The position numbers and the translations under genes were made by a program. Below, one piece after another: positions 1 to 7,155 of a DNA stretch of 64,000 nucleotides (position 1 is its first letter; each line of letters begins with the position of its first letter). The notes beneath the pieces were generated by a model. The model did not search any database. It was not told where the DNA came from and saw nothing but the letters and a program-made list of their open reading frames with translations. Source of the DNA: an uncultured Oscillospiraceae bacterium (GTDB lineage: Bacteria; Bacillota; Clostridia; Oscillospirales; Oscillospiraceae); assembly GCA_934613505.1 (NCBI GenBank), contig CAKTTB010000001.1, positions 62,001 through 126,000 on the forward strand, given 5' to 3'.

Positions 1-2
1 AA

Positions 3-179
3 GTCTTAGGTATGAGTAGTAAGCAGAGCCTAAGCAACAAGTTTTCGAATGAACGATGGTCTGCCGAAGATCTTGTAAAGATAGCTGAGTATTGCGGCTG
101 TAAGCTGGCGTTTATACTGCCAAATGGAGAACGGATTACCATTTCAAATGCTGATTTGACGGATGAAGCAGAGACTTAG
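3..179 (+). CDS. XRE-type regulator, C-terminal part (truncated by window edge)
   Basis: The frame is open from the left edge and ends at TAG 177-179. It gives a short tail containing 'QSLSNKFSNERWSAEDLVKI' and then CGCKLAFILPNG. This resembles the recognition helix and C-terminal half of small Cro/C1-type helix-turn-helix proteins that are common on clostridial integrative elements. An internal ATG lies at 12, but the helix-turn-helix would be incomplete from there, so the real start is probably off the window. The next reading frame begins 10 nt downstream behind an AGGAGG. Function as a DNA-binding regulator is a family inference. Confidence 0.5.
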   Translation, partial: VLGMSSKQSLSNKFSNERWSAEDLVKIAEYCGCKLAFILPNGERITISNADLTDEAET

Positions 180-188
180 GAGGTATCA

Positions 189-346
189 ATGAACTACGAC
201 GAAATCATGGAGCGCGGCATCAGAACGTTCCCTTTGAGACGATCCAGATCCTGTGTCACCAGCTTCAATGCCAGCCCGGCAACGTTCTGAACGCCATAGA
301 GGTCTATACGATTCCCGCAAAAGGAGAAAGCCCGGACGTATGGTAA
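189..346 (+). pseudogene. Frameshifted XRE-like remnant
   Basis: An ATG at 189 follows AGGAGG (179-183) and opens MNYDEIMERGIRTF, but that frame stops soon after. One frame over, from about 227 to the TAA at 344-346, the sequence reads VPFETIQILCHQLQCQPGNV and then LNAIEVYTIP. This looks like the last helices of an XRE domain (compare 'ETLEKICEALDCQPGDL'-type ends). The two parts fit one small protein broken by a +/-1 shift near 230, or an internally deleted copy. A terminator overlaps its 3' end. A sequencing error cannot be excluded. Confidence 0.35.
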
Positions 347-360
347 GCGTCCGGGCTTTG
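329..360 (+). terminator. Intrinsic terminator
   Basis: Perfect 10-bp arms AGCCCGGACG (329-338) and CGTCCGGGCT (348-357) are followed by a short T run. It closes the rightward XRE remnants and separates them from the leftward XRE gene. Confidence 0.7.
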
Positions 361-369
361 GGGAGCAAG

Positions 370-624
370 TCAGCGTTTGGTATGTAATTCAAAGCCGGTC
401 CGTGTCCGTACCCGCGGCTCACTATTCGGTATGCGGATAATCAGATCTTCGAGATCGCAGTCCAGCGCTTCGCATATCAAATCCAAATGCTCAAGGTTGA
501 CACGCTCAGCGAATTCGTGGTAGTAGTCATTGATGGTAGACGGACGTATGCCAGTTGCGCGAGCGAGATCAGCCTGCGTCCAGCGCCTTTCGCCGAGGCG
601 CGTGGACAGTAAAATCCTAATCAT
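370..624 (-). CDS. Small XRE-family (Cro/C1) transcriptional regulator
   Basis: About 84 aa. A single helix-turn-helix covers nearly the whole protein: WTQADLARATGIRPSTINDY is the HTH core and LEHLDLICEALDCDLEDLI the closing helices. This matches the single-domain XRE regulators often found on mobile elements. The ATG at 624 is chosen because AAGGAG (632-637 on the complement) lies 7 nt upstream. The alternative ATG at 630 would sit 1 nt from that site. A perfect 9-bp inverted repeat lies immediately upstream (641-665) and could be its own operator. No neighbour names its target. Confidence 0.8.
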   Translation of the reverse strand: MIRILLSTRLGERRWTQADLARATGIRPSTINDYYHEFAERVNLEHLDLICEALDCDLEDLIIRIPNSEPRVRTRTGFELHTKR

Positions 625-640
625 AGCCATGCTCCTTTAC

Positions 641-665
641 GAGAAAATATAACAAGTATTTTCTC
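641..665. promoter_or_regulatory. Inverted repeat upstream of XRE gene (operator candidate)
   Basis: GAGAAAATA (641-649) and TATTTTCTC (657-665) form a perfect dyad with a 7-nt spacer, just upstream of the XRE ribosome binding site. The position suits autoregulation; this is inference. Confidence 0.45.
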
Positions 666-687
666 ATTTTGCATGGAATCGTTAGGT

Positions 688-706
688 TATAACGAACTTC
701 GTTATA
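688..706. promoter_or_regulatory. Near-continuous 19-bp palindrome
   Basis: TATAACGAA (688-696), one C, then TTCGTTATA (698-706). The dyad is perfect. It could be a regulator operator or a recombinase core site. It lies between the XRE gene and a terminator. Confidence 0.4.
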
Positions 707-712
707 GAAAAT

Positions 713-750
713 AAAGCCGCTATGTGGAGAAATCCAGCATAGCGGCTTTT
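713..750. terminator. Terminator-like hairpin
   Basis: AAAGCCGCTATG (713-724) pairs perfectly with CATAGCGGCTTT (738-749), with T on the + side and A-rich sequence on the other, so it could work in either direction. No clear gene ends here on the + strand. Confidence 0.5.
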
Positions 751-808
751 GCTATATCACGATAAAATAAGAGCGGGTGCATGGCTCAATAGAGCAGGAG
801 GAAGAAAT

Positions 809-1117
809 ATGCCTAAAGATGATTTGGAAGTTAGATCGTATGCATATCAATGTACCGGTGAATCAGGCGAAGGATTTGTCCTTGCCTATTTCAACGGGAA
901 TCAGGAGGTTCCGGATGATACAATTCTGCATGATGGGAAGACATATCAGCGCGCGGAGCATCTCAGAATTGATTACGACTCCATCCCGGCCCATCAAAGA
1001 GACACTCTTGCCGAGATGGCGCTTGACCTAACGCGGCATGTGATGAATGACCCAGAGCTCAGAGCAAAATGCGATCAATTTGTCGAGTCTGCGAAGCACC
1101 GCAAGCGGAAAAAATGA
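809..1117 (+). CDS. Hypothetical protein
   Basis: 102 aa, not recognised. The start at 809 has AGGAGGAA at 796-803. The protein is soluble and acidic for most of its length, and ends in a basic tail (SAKHRKRKK). It has no membrane segment and no motif I can name. Base composition is AT-richer than the ribosomal genes next door, like the other small genes left of rpsI, which suggests it belongs to an inserted element. It might be an accessory protein of an integrative element, but nothing in the sequence proves this. Confidence 0.55.
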   Translation: MPKDDLEVRSYAYQCTGESGEGFVLAYFNGNQEVPDDTILHDGKTYQRAEHLRIDYDSIPAHQRDTLAEMALDLTRHVMNDPELRAKCDQFVESAKHRKRKK

Positions 1118-1138
1118 ACCACAACATGAACCACAAAA
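1115..1138 (+). repeat. Short tandem repeat
   Basis: ATGAACCACAAC is followed directly by ATGAACCACAAA, two near-identical 12-mers overlapping the end of the upstream gene. A related ATGAACCTC follows about 30 nt later. The rest of the gap to 1222 holds no gene I can support. Confidence 0.4.
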
Positions 1139-1221
1139 CTTGATTTTAAGAGCCATGCACCTCAAATGAACCTCGATTTTTTATGTTTTTCTTTGCTCGG
1201 TTATATCAGAGTTTATCAAAA

Positions 1222-1260
1222 GAAAAAAGCCAGAAACCATTGCGGTTTCTGGCTTTTCTT
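1222..1260 (-). terminator. Terminator of rplM-rpsI
   Basis: On the minus strand AGCCAGAAACC, a short loop and GGTTTCTGGCT are followed by a T-rich run (complement of 1221-1228). It lies a few nt after the rpsI stop. Confidence 0.8.
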
Positions 1261-1266
1261 GAAAAC

Positions 1267-1671
1267 TCAGCGCTTCGAGAACTGCGGAGCACGTCTCGCA
1301 GCTTTGAGACCGTATTTCTTTCTTTCCTTCATTCTCGGGTCACGGGTCAGGAAGCCGGCGGCTTTCAGCGTGGCGCGGAACTCGGGGTTGACGCTCAGAA
1401 GAGCGCGGGCAACGCCATGACGGATGGCGCCGGCCTGACCGGAAACGCCGCCGCCCTCGACGGTGCAGATGATGTCGACCTTACCGACCAGATCGGTCGC
1501 AGCCAGCGGCTGACGGACGACCATCTTCAGGGTGTCCAGACCGAAATAATCGTCGATGTCACGGCCGTTGATGGTGATGGAGCCGGTGCCGCCCTGATAG
1601 ACGCGGACGCGTGCAACGGAGGATTTCCGACGGCCGGTGCCGTACTGATACTGTCTCTTGCTCTCGTACAT
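1267..1671 (-). CDS. rpsI: 30S ribosomal protein S9
   Basis: 134 aa, full length. It has the family features: an N-terminal [14 protein letters not shown], central [19 protein letters not shown], and the basic C-terminus ending RRAPQFSKR, whose last residues reach into the ribosomal P site. AGGAGG lies 9 nt before the ATG. It follows rplM by 17 nt in the standard L13-S9 operon and ends at a strong terminator. The DNA just past its 3' end is accessory. The 3' end of rpsI is a known integration target for some Bacillota integrative elements, so the junction deserves attention. Confidence 0.97.
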   Translation of the reverse strand: MYESKRQYQYGTGRRKSSVARVRVYQGGTGSITINGRDIDDYFGLDTLKMVVRQPLAATDLVGKVDIICTVEGGGVSGQAGAIRHGVARALLSVNPEFRATLKAAGFLTRDPRMKERKKYGLKAARRAPQFSKR

Positions 1672-1688
1672 AGTCTGTTACCTCCTGA

Positions 1689-2117
1689 TTAGTCCAAAGT
1701 CCAGGCTTCGGGCTTCTGTGCAGCGTTGTTGTGCTCGGCGCCCTTGTAAAGCTTCAGGCGGGTCAGCTCAGCGCGGCCGATGCTGTTTTTGGGCAGCATG
1801 CCCTTGACAGCCAGCTCCATGGCGAACTCGGGACGCTCAGCCATGAGCGTGCGGTACTTGACGTCCTTGAGGTTGCCGATCCAGCCGGTGTGATGATAGT
1901 AGTGCTTGTTGTCGAGCTTCTTGCCGGTGAGAACGGCCTTGTCAACATTCACGATGATGACGAAATCGCCGCAGTCAACGTTCGGGGTGAAGTCAACCTT
2001 GTGCTTGCCGCGCAGAAGCTTGGCAGCGGTAACAGCGGTGCGGCCCAGGGGCTTGCCAGCTGCGTCGAGAACGTACCATTTTCTCTGGACGGTCTCTTTC
2101 TTAGCCATAGTGGTCAT
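1689..2117 (-). CDS. rplM: 50S ribosomal protein L13
   Basis: 142 aa from the ATG at 2117, which has GGAGG at 2125-2129 on the complement. A longer open frame upstream lacks a better site and falls in the leader RNA. Family hallmarks are KWYVLDAAGKPLGRTA near the start, VDFTPNVDCGDFVIIVNVDK, and GMLPKNSIGRAELTRLKLY. L13 is an early-assembly protein of the large subunit. It is first in the rplM-rpsI operon, behind a strong promoter and a roughly 95-nt leader that may bind L13. Confidence 0.97.
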   Translation of the reverse strand: MTTMAKKETVQRKWYVLDAAGKPLGRTAVTAAKLLRGKHKVDFTPNVDCGDFVIIVNVDKAVLTGKKLDNKHYYHHTGWIGNLKDVKYRTLMAERPEFAMELAVKGMLPKNSIGRAELTRLKLYKGAEHNNAAQKPEAWTLD

Positions 2118-2213
2118 GTTTGTTCCTCCGTTTGAAAACGCGATGTTTTCTTTTATGATAAAAAGTTTTGACAATTTTTCGGCGCGCATATAGAATAACC
2201 CTCGGAAGCGCGC
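2118..2213 (-). promoter_or_regulatory. rplM leader, probable L13 autoregulatory RNA
   Basis: Between the promoter and rplM the transcript contains a GCGCGC ... GCGCGC stem (about 2182-2213 on the complement) and then an A/T-rich stretch. L13 leader RNAs that mediate feedback are known in Bacillota. Membership here is inferred from position and the presence of a stem, not from a covariance match. Confidence 0.4.
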
Positions 2214-2219
2214 TTACTC

Positions 2220-2248
2220 TTTATATCATATGGGAAAATCCGTGTCAA
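2220..2248 (-). promoter_or_regulatory. Promoter of rplM-rpsI
   Basis: Reading the minus strand: TTGACA (complement of 2243-2248), 17-nt spacer, TATAAA (complement of 2220-2225). A near-consensus sigma-A promoter. Confidence 0.8.
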
Positions 2249-2286
2249 GCACGATTTTCCTGATTTTTAACGCAGCACAACGCAAA

Positions 2287-2318
2287 CTCGCAAATGCTTC
2301 AAAATGCTCGCAAATGCT
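2287..2318 (+). repeat. Direct repeat upstream of ttcA-like gene
   Basis: CTCGCAAATGCT occurs at 2287-2298 and 2307-2318, a 20-bp period or about two helix turns. Weaker AATGCT copies lie between and after. It could be a tandem binding site; no further evidence. Confidence 0.35.
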
Positions 2319-2363
2319 CTTGAATGCTCAAATCGTAAATTTCGAAAAAATGGAGAACCGGAT

Positions 2364-3080
2364 ATGCAGAATATGTTGGGCCGCGTCCGCCGGTGTGTGG
2401 ACGATTATCATATGATCGACGCGGGCGATTCCATCGCTGTCGGCGTGTCGGGCGGAAAGGACTCGCTGACGCTTCTGGCGGTGCTTGCCGGGCTGCGGAG
2501 CTTCTATCCGAAGGCGTTTTCGCTCCGCGCCATCACCATCGACATGGGGCTGGACGGGATGGATTTTTCGCCGGTCGCGGACTTCTGCCGCTCCATCGAC
2601 GTACCTTATACCGTAAAGAAAACCGAGATCGGCCCGATCATCTTTGACTACCGGAAGGAAAAGAACCCCTGCTCCATGTGCGCGAAGATGCGCCGCGGCG
2701 CGCTGGGTGACGTGCTGCTGGAGCAGGGCTGCAACAAGATCGCTCTCGGCCACCACTTTGACGACGCGGTCGAGACGCTTCTCATGAGCCTTCTCTATGA
2801 GGGGCGCATCGGCTGCTTTGAGCCGGTGACGTATCTCAGCCGTACCGGCGTCACGCAGATCCGGCCCATGCTCTACATCGGCGAAAAGGCAATCGAAGCT
2901 TTCGCGCAGCAGCAGGCCCTGCCGGTCGTGCACAACGTCTGTCCCGCGGACAAGCACACCAAGCGGCAGGAGGTCAAGGAGCTGCTCGCGTCCCTTCAGG
3001 CACAGTATCCGGACGTGAAGACGAAGATCTTCGGCGCCATGCAGCGCCTCCCGCTGCCGCAGTGGGGGATAGAAAAGTAA
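2364..3080 (+). CDS. ttcA: TtcA-family tRNA 2-thiocytidine biosynthesis protein
   Basis: 238 aa. The PP-loop SGGKDS is at residues 29-34, followed by the CxxC pair C103/C106 (PCSMCAKMRRG), GHHFDDAVETLL, and a third Cys near 193 (NVCPADKH). Three cysteines in this layout are typical of the Fe-S-dependent TtcA group, which activates tRNA cytidine-32 with ATP and inserts sulfur. The start at 2364 has GGAG 8 nt upstream; a longer frame from 2304 covers the repeat region and has no site. It is monocistronic, closed by the terminator at 3094. Another PP-loop tRNA thiolase is possible, but the CxxC-RRG pattern favours TtcA. Confidence 0.85.
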   Translation: MQNMLGRVRRCVDDYHMIDAGDSIAVGVSGGKDSLTLLAVLAGLRSFYPKAFSLRAITIDMGLDGMDFSPVADFCRSIDVPYTVKKTEIGPIIFDYRKEKNPCSMCAKMRRGALGDVLLEQGCNKIALGHHFDDAVETLLMSLLYEGRIGCFEPVTYLSRTGVTQIRPMLYIGEKAIEAFAQQQALPVVHNVCPADKHTKRQEVKELLASLQAQYPDVKTKIFGAMQRLPLPQWGIEK

Positions 3081-3093
3081 CGAACAGCTGCAG

Positions 3094-3118
3094 CCCCGGC
3101 AGGCATGCCGGGGTTTTT
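3094..3118 (+). terminator. Terminator of ttcA-like gene
   Basis: CCCCGGCA (3094-3101), 4-nt loop, TGCCGGGG (3106-3113), then TTTTT. Confidence 0.85.
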
Positions 3119-3151
3119 GCGTGGTATTTGCGTGTTTTTCTCAGAAAGGGA

Positions 3152-3180
3152 TTGGAAATACTCCCAAAGTGTGTTATGAT
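3152..3180 (+). promoter_or_regulatory. Promoter of the helicase operon
   Basis: TTGGAA (3152-3157), 17-nt spacer, TATGAT (3175-3180), about 50 nt before the helicase start. Confidence 0.6.
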
Positions 3181-3230
3181 TAAAAAAATTGCGATTTTTC
3201 GCCAGAACTTTGAACGAGGAAGTAATCTGA

Positions 3231-4424
3231 ATGGAACAGAATCTGACATTTGCCGACCTTGGACTGTCGGAAGAAATTTTGCAGGCGCTGGAGAAAAAGG
3301 GCTACGGCTATCCGACCCGCATCCAGGCGGAGGCCATCCCGGAGTTTCTGCAGTGGAAGGACGTCATCGCCAAAGCACCGACCGGCACGGGCAAGACGTT
3401 TGCCTTCGGCATCCCGATGATCGAGCATATCAACGCGGAAAGCGAAGACCTGCAGGGACTGATCCTCGCGCCGACGCGCGAGCTTGCCATCCAGATCTGC
3501 GATGAGCTGCGCGGGCTTCTGACCTATTATAAGAACATCCGCGTGGCCGTGGTCTACGGCGGCGCGAAGATCGAGGGCCAGATCAAGCAGCTGCAGAACC
3601 ATCCGCAGATCGTCGTCGCCACGCCGGGCCGGCTCATGGACCACTACAAGCGCCGCACGCTCACGCTCGACAAGGTGCAGACCGTCGTGCTTGACGAGGC
3701 GGACCGCATGCTCGACATGGGCTTCTTTGACGACGTGACAAAGATCATCGAAAAGGTCAAAAACCGCCGCAATCTTGGCCTGTTCTCCGCGACGATCTCG
3801 CAGGAGGTCATGACCGTCTCGTGGATGTACCAGCGCGACGAGGTGGAGATCACCGTCCCCGCGGACGTGGATAACCGCCCGGATATCACACAGTATTCCA
3901 TCACCTGCCCGCCTCTTGAAAAGGTGGCCATGGTCAGCCGGCTCATCCGCACGCTCCGGCTCGAGCGCACGATCGTCTTCTGCAACACGAAGGTCATGTG
4001 CCAGCGCCTGCGGGACGATCTGGTCCGCATGGGGCTGGACGCCGACTGCATCCACGGCGATATCCCGCAGCAGAAGCGCGAGAAGACCATGCGTACCTTC
4101 AAGGAGGGTAAGCTCCCCATCCTCATCGCGACGGACGTCGCCTCCCGCGGCATCGACGTCGACGACGTGGACTGCGTCATCAACTACGACGTGCCGGAGG
4201 AGAACGAGTATTATATCCACCGCATCGGCCGTACCGGCCGCGCCAAGCGCAAGGGCATTGCCGTGTCCATCCTCGGCACGTTCCCGGAGCAGACGAAGCT
4301 GGCGGAGATCGCGAAGTATTCCCACTACAGCATCCAGCCGGTCAAATTTGCCGAGGACGGCGCCCTCGTGGAGGAAGAGCCGCCGAAGCCCAAAAAGGCG
4401 CCGCCGCGCCGCCGCTTCCGTTGA
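3231..4424 (+). CDS. DEAD-box ATP-dependent RNA helicase
   Basis: 397 aa. The motifs appear in order: Q-motif GYPTRIQAEAIP, Walker A APTGTGKT (49-56), PTRELA (81-86), TPGR (131-134), DEAD (155-158), SAT (186-188), and motif VI HRIGRTGR (about 323-330). This is the standard two-RecA-domain core for ATP-driven RNA unwinding, used in ribosome assembly or mRNA turnover. After the core there is only a short basic, Pro-rich tail (PPKPKKAPPRRRFR), so it lacks the RNA-binding domain of DbpA and resembles the RhlE/CshA types. GAGGAAG precedes the ATG. The stop overlaps the possible TTG start of the DprA-like gene, so the two are probably co-transcribed. Confidence 0.93.
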   Translation: MEQNLTFADLGLSEEILQALEKKGYGYPTRIQAEAIPEFLQWKDVIAKAPTGTGKTFAFGIPMIEHINAESEDLQGLILAPTRELAIQICDELRGLLTYYKNIRVAVVYGGAKIEGQIKQLQNHPQIVVATPGRLMDHYKRRTLTLDKVQTVVLDEADRMLDMGFFDDVTKIIEKVKNRRNLGLFSATISQEVMTVSWMYQRDEVEITVPADVDNRPDITQYSITCPPLEKVAMVSRLIRTLRLERTIVFCNTKVMCQRLRDDLVRMGLDADCIHGDIPQQKREKTMRTFKEGKLPILIATDVASRGIDVDDVDCVINYDVPEENEYYIHRIGRTGRAKRKGIAVSILGTFPEQTKLAEIAKYSHYSIQPVKFAEDGALVEEEPPKPKKAPPRRRFR

Positions 4425-4441
4425 GAGCGGTGGAGGAGGGC

Positions 4442-5305
4442 GTGCTGCTTCTGTGCTGCGCGCTCCCGGAGGATGCGGCGCGCCCTCTGACGCTGCCGCA
4501 GTTTGAGGAGCTTGGCCGCCGCGTGCGGCTGCTCGGCTCCAGTGCGGCAGATCCGCTGGGCGAGGTTACGGCGCGCGAGCTGCAGCGTCTCGGCTATGAC
4601 GAAGCGCAGTGCGCGCGGATCTTGACGCTGCTGGCGCGCAGAGAGAAGCTGCGGCAGTATCTGACTGCGGCGGAGCGGGCGGGCATCCGCCCGGTGACGC
4701 GGCTGTCGGAGGGCTATCCCGCGCGGCTTTGGCAGACGCTCGGCACGCGCTGCCCGGCGGTTTTGTTTGCCAAGGGCGATCCGGCGCTTGCCTCGGCGCG
4801 CTGCATCACCGTGGTCGGCTCGCGCGAGCTGACGGCGGAGGGGCGGGCGTTCGCCGTGTCGGCCGGACGGCTGATCGCCGAAGCCGGGCTGACCCTTTGC
4901 TCCGGCGGGGCAATCGGTGCGGATCTTGCGGCGCAGGAGGCCTGTCTGGCGCACGGCGGAAGCACCGTGATCTTCCCGGCCGGGCCGCTGACCGACTGCC
5001 AGGCGCAGGCGCGGACGCTGTATCTGGCCGAGCAGGCCTTTGACGCGCCGTTTTCCCCTGCACGCGCTCTGACGCGCAACCGCTATCTGCACGCCATGGG
5101 AGAAAAAACGCTCGTGGCACAGTGTACGCGCTGCACCGGCGGCACGTGGGAGGGTGCGATCGAAAACCTCCGCCGCGGCTACAGCCCCGTCTTCGTCCAC
5201 GCCGACGGCGCAGAGGGGACGCAGGCGCTGCTCGCACGCGGAGCTTCGCCGGTGACGAGACTTCACGATCTGGACGAATTGCAGCCTGCGCAGCTGCAGT
5301 TCTGA
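4442..5305 (+). CDS. DprA/Smf-like Rossmann-fold protein
   Basis: About 287 aa from GTG 4442, which has GGAGG 5 nt upstream. A TTG at 4421 overlapping the helicase stop is an alternative. A helical N-terminus (LPQFEELGRRV...) resembles the start of many DprA proteins. The Rossmann core carries ITVVGSRELTAEGRAFA and LCSGGAIGADLAAQEA, which match the GSR and SGGAxGxD motifs of DNA-processing protein A. DprA loads RecA on single-stranded DNA during transformation. The C-terminal half is shorter and diverged (no winged-helix domain), and no competence gene is near, so a role in uptake is uncertain. It could be a DprA-like paralogue. Confidence 0.75.
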   Translation: MLLLCCALPEDAARPLTLPQFEELGRRVRLLGSSAADPLGEVTARELQRLGYDEAQCARILTLLARREKLRQYLTAAERAGIRPVTRLSEGYPARLWQTLGTRCPAVLFAKGDPALASARCITVVGSRELTAEGRAFAVSAGRLIAEAGLTLCSGGAIGADLAAQEACLAHGGSTVIFPAGPLTDCQAQARTLYLAEQAFDAPFSPARALTRNRYLHAMGEKTLVAQCTRCTGGTWEGAIENLRRGYSPVFVHADGAEGTQALLARGASPVTRLHDLDELQPAQLQF

Positions 5306-5315
5306 GGGAAAACAG

Positions 5316-6332
5316 ATGAGATATTATTACGGACAGCTATCCAGGCCGCTGCAGGGCGTGTATGACGCGCTTCTGGGCGGCTTTTGCGCGCTCGCGCCCG
5401 CCATCCGGGTGCCGCTGCTCGCGCCGGAGAAACTGGCGGACGTGTATCTGCGGCTGAAGCTCGATGAGCCGCTGGTATTCTACGTGAGCGGCTACCGCTT
5501 CCGGTACGCGCGGGGCGCAGCGCATATGGAGGTTTTGCCGGAGTATCTGTTTGACAAAAATACCATCCGCACACAGCAGCAGGCGGTGCAGGCGCGGCTC
5601 GCGCGTCTGACGCGGCCGCTGGTCGGGAAGACGGAGCCGGAAAAGGAGCTGGCCGTGCATGATTTTATTTTGCAGAACGTGCGCTATGACAAGCTCAAAA
5701 AGCCGTATTCCCACGAGATCCTCGGCCCCATGACGCAGGGTGTCGGCGTGTGCGAGGGGATCGCGAAGACTGTCAAGGCGCTCTGCGACGCACTCGGCCT
5801 GTGGTGCATCGTGGCGCTGTGCGAGGCGAACCCGGAAAAGGGCATCCGCTACCGCCACACGTGGAACGTCGTGCGGCTGGGCGGGCAGTATTATCACGTG
5901 GACGCGACGTTTGACAACTCTTTGCAGCGCGGCGCGCCGCGCTATGACTATCTGAATCTGGACGATAGCCATATCTTCCGCGACCATGAACCGCTCGTCC
6001 TGCCCATTCCGGCCTGCACGGACGCAAAGGGCTTTTATTACCGCAGCTGCTCGTTTACCAGGCCCGAGGAGCTGGAAAAGCGGCTGCAGCAGGCGCTTCG
6101 CAAAAAGCAGCCGGTCTTTGTATTCCATTGGCGCGGCGGCGGGCTGAACCGGGAGATTTTGGGGGAGCTGCTGTCGATCGCGTCCCGGCAGGCAGAGCAG
6201 CGGGGCAAGACGGCGTCCTGCTCGGTCAACATGCCGCAGGCGGTCATCCAGTTCAGCTTCACGGATGCGGGCGCTTCAGATATCACCATCCAGCAGGCAA
6301 ACGAAGCCGAGGCGCCGGACACGCCCGCCTGA
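5316..6332 (+). CDS. Transglutaminase-like (cysteine protease fold) protein
   Basis: 338 aa, no signal peptide or membrane span. The central domain has a Cys-His-Asp triad pattern: GVGVCEGIAKTVKALCDALGL (Cys), then YRHTWNVVRL (His) and YYHVDATFD (Asp). Proteins with this core cut or crosslink peptides, and many bacterial members are predicted proteases of unknown target. The N-terminal 90 residues and the C-terminal domain after about 230 are not recognised. It starts 10 nt after the DprA-like gene, so it is likely the last gene of the helicase operon. The cytoplasmic location is unusual, since related clostridial proteins are often exported. Confidence 0.75.
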   Translation: MRYYYGQLSRPLQGVYDALLGGFCALAPAIRVPLLAPEKLADVYLRLKLDEPLVFYVSGYRFRYARGAAHMEVLPEYLFDKNTIRTQQQAVQARLARLTRPLVGKTEPEKELAVHDFILQNVRYDKLKKPYSHEILGPMTQGVGVCEGIAKTVKALCDALGLWCIVALCEANPEKGIRYRHTWNVVRLGGQYYHVDATFDNSLQRGAPRYDYLNLDDSHIFRDHEPLVLPIPACTDAKGFYYRSCSFTRPEELEKRLQQALRKKQPVFVFHWRGGGLNREILGELLSIASRQAEQRGKTASCSVNMPQAVIQFSFTDAGASDITIQQANEAEAPDTPA

Positions 6333-6340
6333 TGGGCATA

Positions 6341-6372
6341 AAAAAGCCTGCCGCATAACAACTGCGGCAGGC
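6341..6372 (-). terminator. Terminator of hpt (probably two-way)
   Basis: GCCTGCCGCA and TGCGGCAGGC form a perfect 10-bp stem (6346-6355, 6363-6372). On the minus strand a run of six T follows. It lies between convergent genes. Confidence 0.85.
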
Positions 6373-6385
6373 ACGGGAAAGGGGC

Positions 6386-6937
6386 TTATTGATAGCACTC
6401 CGGCTTCAGGACGCCGATGTACGGCAGATTGCGGTAGTAGTTCGCGTAGTCGAGGCCGTAGCCGACGACGAACTCGTCCGGGATCTCAAAGCCGCACATG
6501 TCGGTCTTGTAGCTTGCGGGATGGCGGGTGGCTTTGTCGAGGAAGGAAATGGTCGTGATGGACGCGGGGTTGCGCGCGCCGAAGAGCTGGCGCAGGTACT
6601 GCATGGTCAGGCCGGAGTCGATGATGTCCTCGACGATGACGACGTGGCGGCCGGTGATATTGTTGTCCAGATCCTTGATGAGGCGGACGACGCCGGTCGA
6701 CTGGGCCGAGACGCCGTAGCTCGAGACGGCGATGAAGTCCATGTCAATGGCGCAGTTCATGCAGCGGCAGAGATCGATGTAGAAAAACGACGCGCCCTTC
6801 AGAACGCAGACCAGCACGGGGCGCTTGTCCCCAAGCTTCGCGGTCAGTTCGGCGCCGAGCTGCTCGACGCGGGCGGCAATGGCTTTTTCGGTATAAAGGA
6901 TGCGTTCAATGTCCTGTTCGGGCGTTCTGATGAGCAT
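6386..6937 (-). CDS. hpt: Hypoxanthine phosphoribosyltransferase
   Basis: 183 aa from ATG 6937, which has GGAGG 5 nt before it; a longer upstream frame has none. The PRPP-binding signature VVIVEDIIDSGLTM spans residues about 99-112, with LKGASFF earlier (47-52) and the late DEFVVGYGLDYA that contacts the purine. It salvages hypoxanthine, and usually guanine, to IMP and GMP. It is transcribed away from purA, which uses IMP, so the divergent pair links salvage with AMP synthesis. Confidence 0.95.
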   Translation of the reverse strand: MLIRTPEQDIERILYTEKAIAARVEQLGAELTAKLGDKRPVLVCVLKGASFFYIDLCRCMNCAIDMDFIAVSSYGVSAQSTGVVRLIKDLDNNITGRHVVIVEDIIDSGLTMQYLRQLFGARNPASITTISFLDKATRHPASYKTDMCGFEIPDEFVVGYGLDYANYYRNLPYIGVLKPECYQ

Positions 6938-6983
6938 AATATCCTCCAAAATGACCGGCAGAGCCGGTGTTGTCAACATTCCC

Positions 6984-7012
6984 ATTATAACGGGCAAAGG
7001 TCAATAAGTAAA
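6984..7012 (-). promoter_or_regulatory. Promoter of hpt
   Basis: Minus strand TTTACT (complement 7007-7012), 17-nt spacer, TATAAT (complement 6984-6989). Confidence 0.65.
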
Positions 7013-7071
7013 ATAGATAACGCTAATCCGCCATATAACCGAAGCTTATTGCGAACATAAACAAACAGTGA

Positions 7072-7100
7072 TTTACATTTCGGGAAAAATCGCATATAAT
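7072..7100 (+). promoter_or_regulatory. Promoter of purA-purB
   Basis: TTTACA (7072-7077), 17-nt spacer, TATAAT (7095-7100). I see no purine riboswitch between this and purA; the leader is only about 50 nt. Confidence 0.75.
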
Positions 7101-7155
7101 CTGCCCGGAATGAAAAAATAAGGCCAAATTGCGGAAAAATAAGGAGTAAAAAGCT

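Noticed and set aside
7100-7155. Purine riboswitch before purA
   Set aside because: Leader too short and without a three-way junction core.
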